This document shows, piece after piece, positions 6,816 to 7,905 of a stretch of 7,905 bases of DNA (the first letter of the stretch is position 1; the number at the start of each line of letters is the position of its first letter). This DNA comes from Lutispora sp. (lineage in GTDB: Bacteria > Bacillota > Clostridia > Lutisporales > Lutisporaceae). The stretch lies in assembly GCA_030834765.1 (NCBI GenBank), contig JAUQXG010000164.1, positions 1 through 7,905 of the forward strand, in the 5' to 3' direction. The translations under genes and the position numbers were made by a program. Under the pieces are notes generated by a model. The model searched no databases. It had not been told where the DNA came from and was given only the letters and a program-made list of their open reading frames with translations.

Positions 6816-7571
6816 TTATTGTAATACTGGCTCAGCAATCAAAAGCTTATAATCTTTTTGTCCTTTATTTGCTGGATCACTAACTCCTACTCCTAATACT
6901 TTGATGCCAGTAACATCTATTTCAAATTCTTCCATTCCTTCTTTTTGAGTTAATACTTTACTTGTTATATCAATTCCATCATCTTTATTTACACTGTAAT
7001 CAAGGATTCTCATGTTTACATTTTTTCCTTCTCCAATTAAACCAGCTTTAAATGTTAGTTTTGTATATTTGCCATCTAAATTAAACTTAAGTGAATGTAT
7101 CATATATTGATTGTTGGTTACTTCCTTTGAAATTAATCCATGACTATAGGTCTTACCGTACATTGTTAATGCTTCTTTGTCCCTTGCCAACTGTATGTAT
7201 GTGCTAGAAGTAGAATATCTTTGGCTTGAGTATAAGTCTCCTAGTTTTGTTTTTTGTCCTAAATTTTCAGGATCTTTTACTATCTTTCCCAACAAAACTG
7301 TATTTGTTTTGGAATCGAATTCTACAGGTACCTTCAATGCTTCTGATAAAGCTATTACGGGCAAATAGTTTCTACCCTTATATGTAATCGGTGCCAGAAT
7401 ACTGCCATCTGTGTCTTTTGGAACAAAATCCACTCCATTTACTTTGATTTTTAACATATGATTTAAAGATGCTTTAATATCTTCAGATCCTGCCCCTGCA
7501 AATACTCCACTAGTAAATACCATGATACCGATTAAAAATGATATCACTAATGTTTTCTTATTAAATTTCAT
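6816..7571 (-). CDS. Secreted protein with copper amine oxidase-like N-terminal domain
   Basis: The function is not known. Residues 1-25 form a signal peptide: lysines at 2-6, a hydrophobic core of about 8-20, and probable cleavage after VFA. Residues about 40-96 (KIKVNGVDF...ITYKGRNYLPVIALSEALKVPVEFDSKTNTVLLG) match the copper amine oxidase N-terminal-like ('stalk') domain common in exported Clostridia and Paenibacillus proteins; it does not imply amine oxidase activity. Residues about 110-251 contain YGKTYSHGLISKE and LDGKYTKLTFKAGLIGE, which resemble an NPCBM-type beta-sandwich carbohydrate-binding module; this is a weaker call. No membrane anchor or LPXTG signal is visible after the signal peptide, so it is probably secreted or held non-covalently at the wall. 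The ATG follows AAGGGGG (7587-7581) by 9 bases. It is monocistronic, with its own promoter and downstream hairpin. Confidence 0.85.
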   Translation of the reverse strand: MKFNKKTLVISFLIGIMVFTSGVFAGAGSEDIKASLNHMLKIKVNGVDFVPKDTDGSILAPITYKGRNYLPVIALSEALKVPVEFDSKTNTVLLGKIVKDPENLGQKTKLGDLYSSQRYSTSSTYIQLARDKEALTMYGKTYSHGLISKEVTNNQYMIHSLKFNLDGKYTKLTFKAGLIGEGKNVNMRILDYSVNKDDGIDITSKVLTQKEGMEEFEIDVTGIKVLGVGVSDPANKGQKDYKLLIAEPVLQ

Positions 7572-7607
7572 TTAGTACTTCCCCCTTGTATTTTTTATAA
7601 CAAATAG

Positions 7608-7636
7608 ATTATATATTCTAACTTTTACCTTGTCAA
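7608..7636 (-). promoter_or_regulatory. Perfect-consensus sigma-A promoter of the secreted-protein gene
   Basis: TTGACA (7636-7631) and TATAAT (7613-7608) are both exact consensus hexamers with the optimal 17-base spacer. The start would be near 7601, giving a leader of about 30 bases. Strong expression is predicted unless an unseen regulator acts on it. Confidence 0.88.
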
Positions 7637-7794
7637 TATGTACCATTATTTCAAAACATGTTTAGTATTCAACTAATAGAACAAGCATAAGATTCTAATA
7701 ATTGTACTTTAAAACATTGTTCCTTTACTGCAAAAGGGGCTGTCGCAAAACTATTTTAAATAGGGAGCGAACACTTCCTTTTAACCACTCAATC

Positions 7795-7843
7795 AAAAAA
7801 ATCGGTAGAATTCTTAACTTTGAGTTTTGAATTCCGCCGATTT
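7795..7843 (-). terminator. Rho-independent terminator at the end of the transposase gene
   Basis: A 15-position stem pairs 7843-7829 with 7813-7799 (AAATCGG/CCGATTT and GAATTC/GAATTC, with one wobble and one mismatch between). The minus strand then has a run of seven Ts. The stop codon of the upstream ORF lies at the edge of the loop. Confidence 0.8.
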
Positions 7844-7905
7844 CTTGTTTTTAGGTACACTTAATAAACCTAAGGATTTTTCATTGGTTTTTAGGCTGTT
7901 TTCAT
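7814..7905 (-). pseudogene. C-terminal 29 codons of a probable transposase (cut by window edge)
   Basis: The minus-strand frame enters from beyond base 7905 and ends at TAA (7816-7814) with ...SAEFKTQS; the visible residues are lysine- and serine-rich (ENSLKTNEKSLGLL at the start). I call it a transposase only because of its position 64 bases inside an IS-like terminus. No catalytic residues are visible, and whether the full gene is intact cannot be judged; the type chosen here means partial, not proven broken. Confidence 0.45.

Larger units (their letters stand above)
7736..7905. mobile_element. End of an insertion sequence (continues beyond window)
   Basis: GGGGCTGTCGCAAAA (7736-7750) resembles the terminal inverted repeats of IS1182-like and related DDE insertion sequences of Firmicutes. 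It is followed, inward, by a terminator and the C-terminal end of an ORF, the usual layout of an IS tail. The other end and the target duplication are outside the window, so the family and exact boundary are unproven. Confidence 0.6.

Noticed and set aside
7177..7368. Plus-strand ORF of 63 codons
   Set aside because: It is antisense to the secreted-protein gene and has no ribosome binding site or recognisable content.
7637..7735. Search for a gene or operator between the IS end and the promoter
   Set aside because: Only very short frames without ribosome binding sites and no convincing inverted repeat were seen.
1..7905. CRISPR array, tRNA, rRNA, toxin-antitoxin or phage defence genes
   Set aside because: No regularly spaced repeats, cloverleaf, or relevant protein motifs were seen on either strand.

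Overview
This window looks like a low-GC, Gram-positive chromosome from the Clostridia or a close relative. The reasons are AT-rich intergenic DNA, strong AGGAGG-type ribosome binding sites, sigma-A-type promoters, a glycine T-box leader, a CcpN-type regulator, and a pyruvate phosphate dikinase very close in residue numbering to the Clostridium symbiosum enzyme. No species name can be justified. Every gene I can support lies on the minus strand, so transcription runs from high to low coordinates.

Layout in the direction of transcription. (a) 7905-7736: the end of an insertion sequence, with the last 29 codons of a probable transposase, its stop codon, a rho-independent terminator and a terminal motif GGGGCTGTCGCAAAA. 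(b) 7735-7637: about 100 bases in which I see nothing. (c) 7636-6723: a perfect-consensus promoter, a secreted 251-residue protein with a copper-amine-oxidase-like N-terminal domain, and a downstream hairpin. (d) 6652-3293: promoter, glycine T-box riboswitch, a possible 23-residue leader ORF, glyQ and glyS (overlapping by 8 bases), then a hairpin. The 511 bases between glyQ and the secreted-protein gene are mostly this leader region. (e) 3270-1: a second promoter, then ccpN (CBS/helix-turn-helix repressor), the PPDK regulatory protein (ppsR/yqfL type) and ppdK, which leaves the window after 548 codons.

The genes form two functional blocks. Uncharged glycine tRNA should let transcription pass the T-box and produce both glycyl-tRNA synthetase subunits. 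The second block is a carbon-flux module at the PEP/pyruvate node: a repressor that senses energy state through CBS domains, a kinase/phosphorylase that switches PPDK on and off at one threonine, and PPDK itself, with that threonine visible at residue 452. glyQ-glyS-ccpN-yqfL is also the gene order in Bacillus subtilis, where dnaG-sigA follows; here the target enzyme gene follows instead.

The best leads are regulatory. Two perfect matches to the published B. subtilis CcpN operator consensus face each other across the predicted start of the ccpN transcript, which suggests autoregulation. The ppsR-type gene has an unusual start region: a good ribosome binding site leads into a five-codon ORF that ends on the ppsR ATG, inside a 9-bp inverted repeat, and a single extra T would fuse the two frames. 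A second short ORF with the same ATGA overlap sits between the T-box terminator and glyQ. I found no CRISPR array, tRNA, rRNA, defence system or wholly new gene system.
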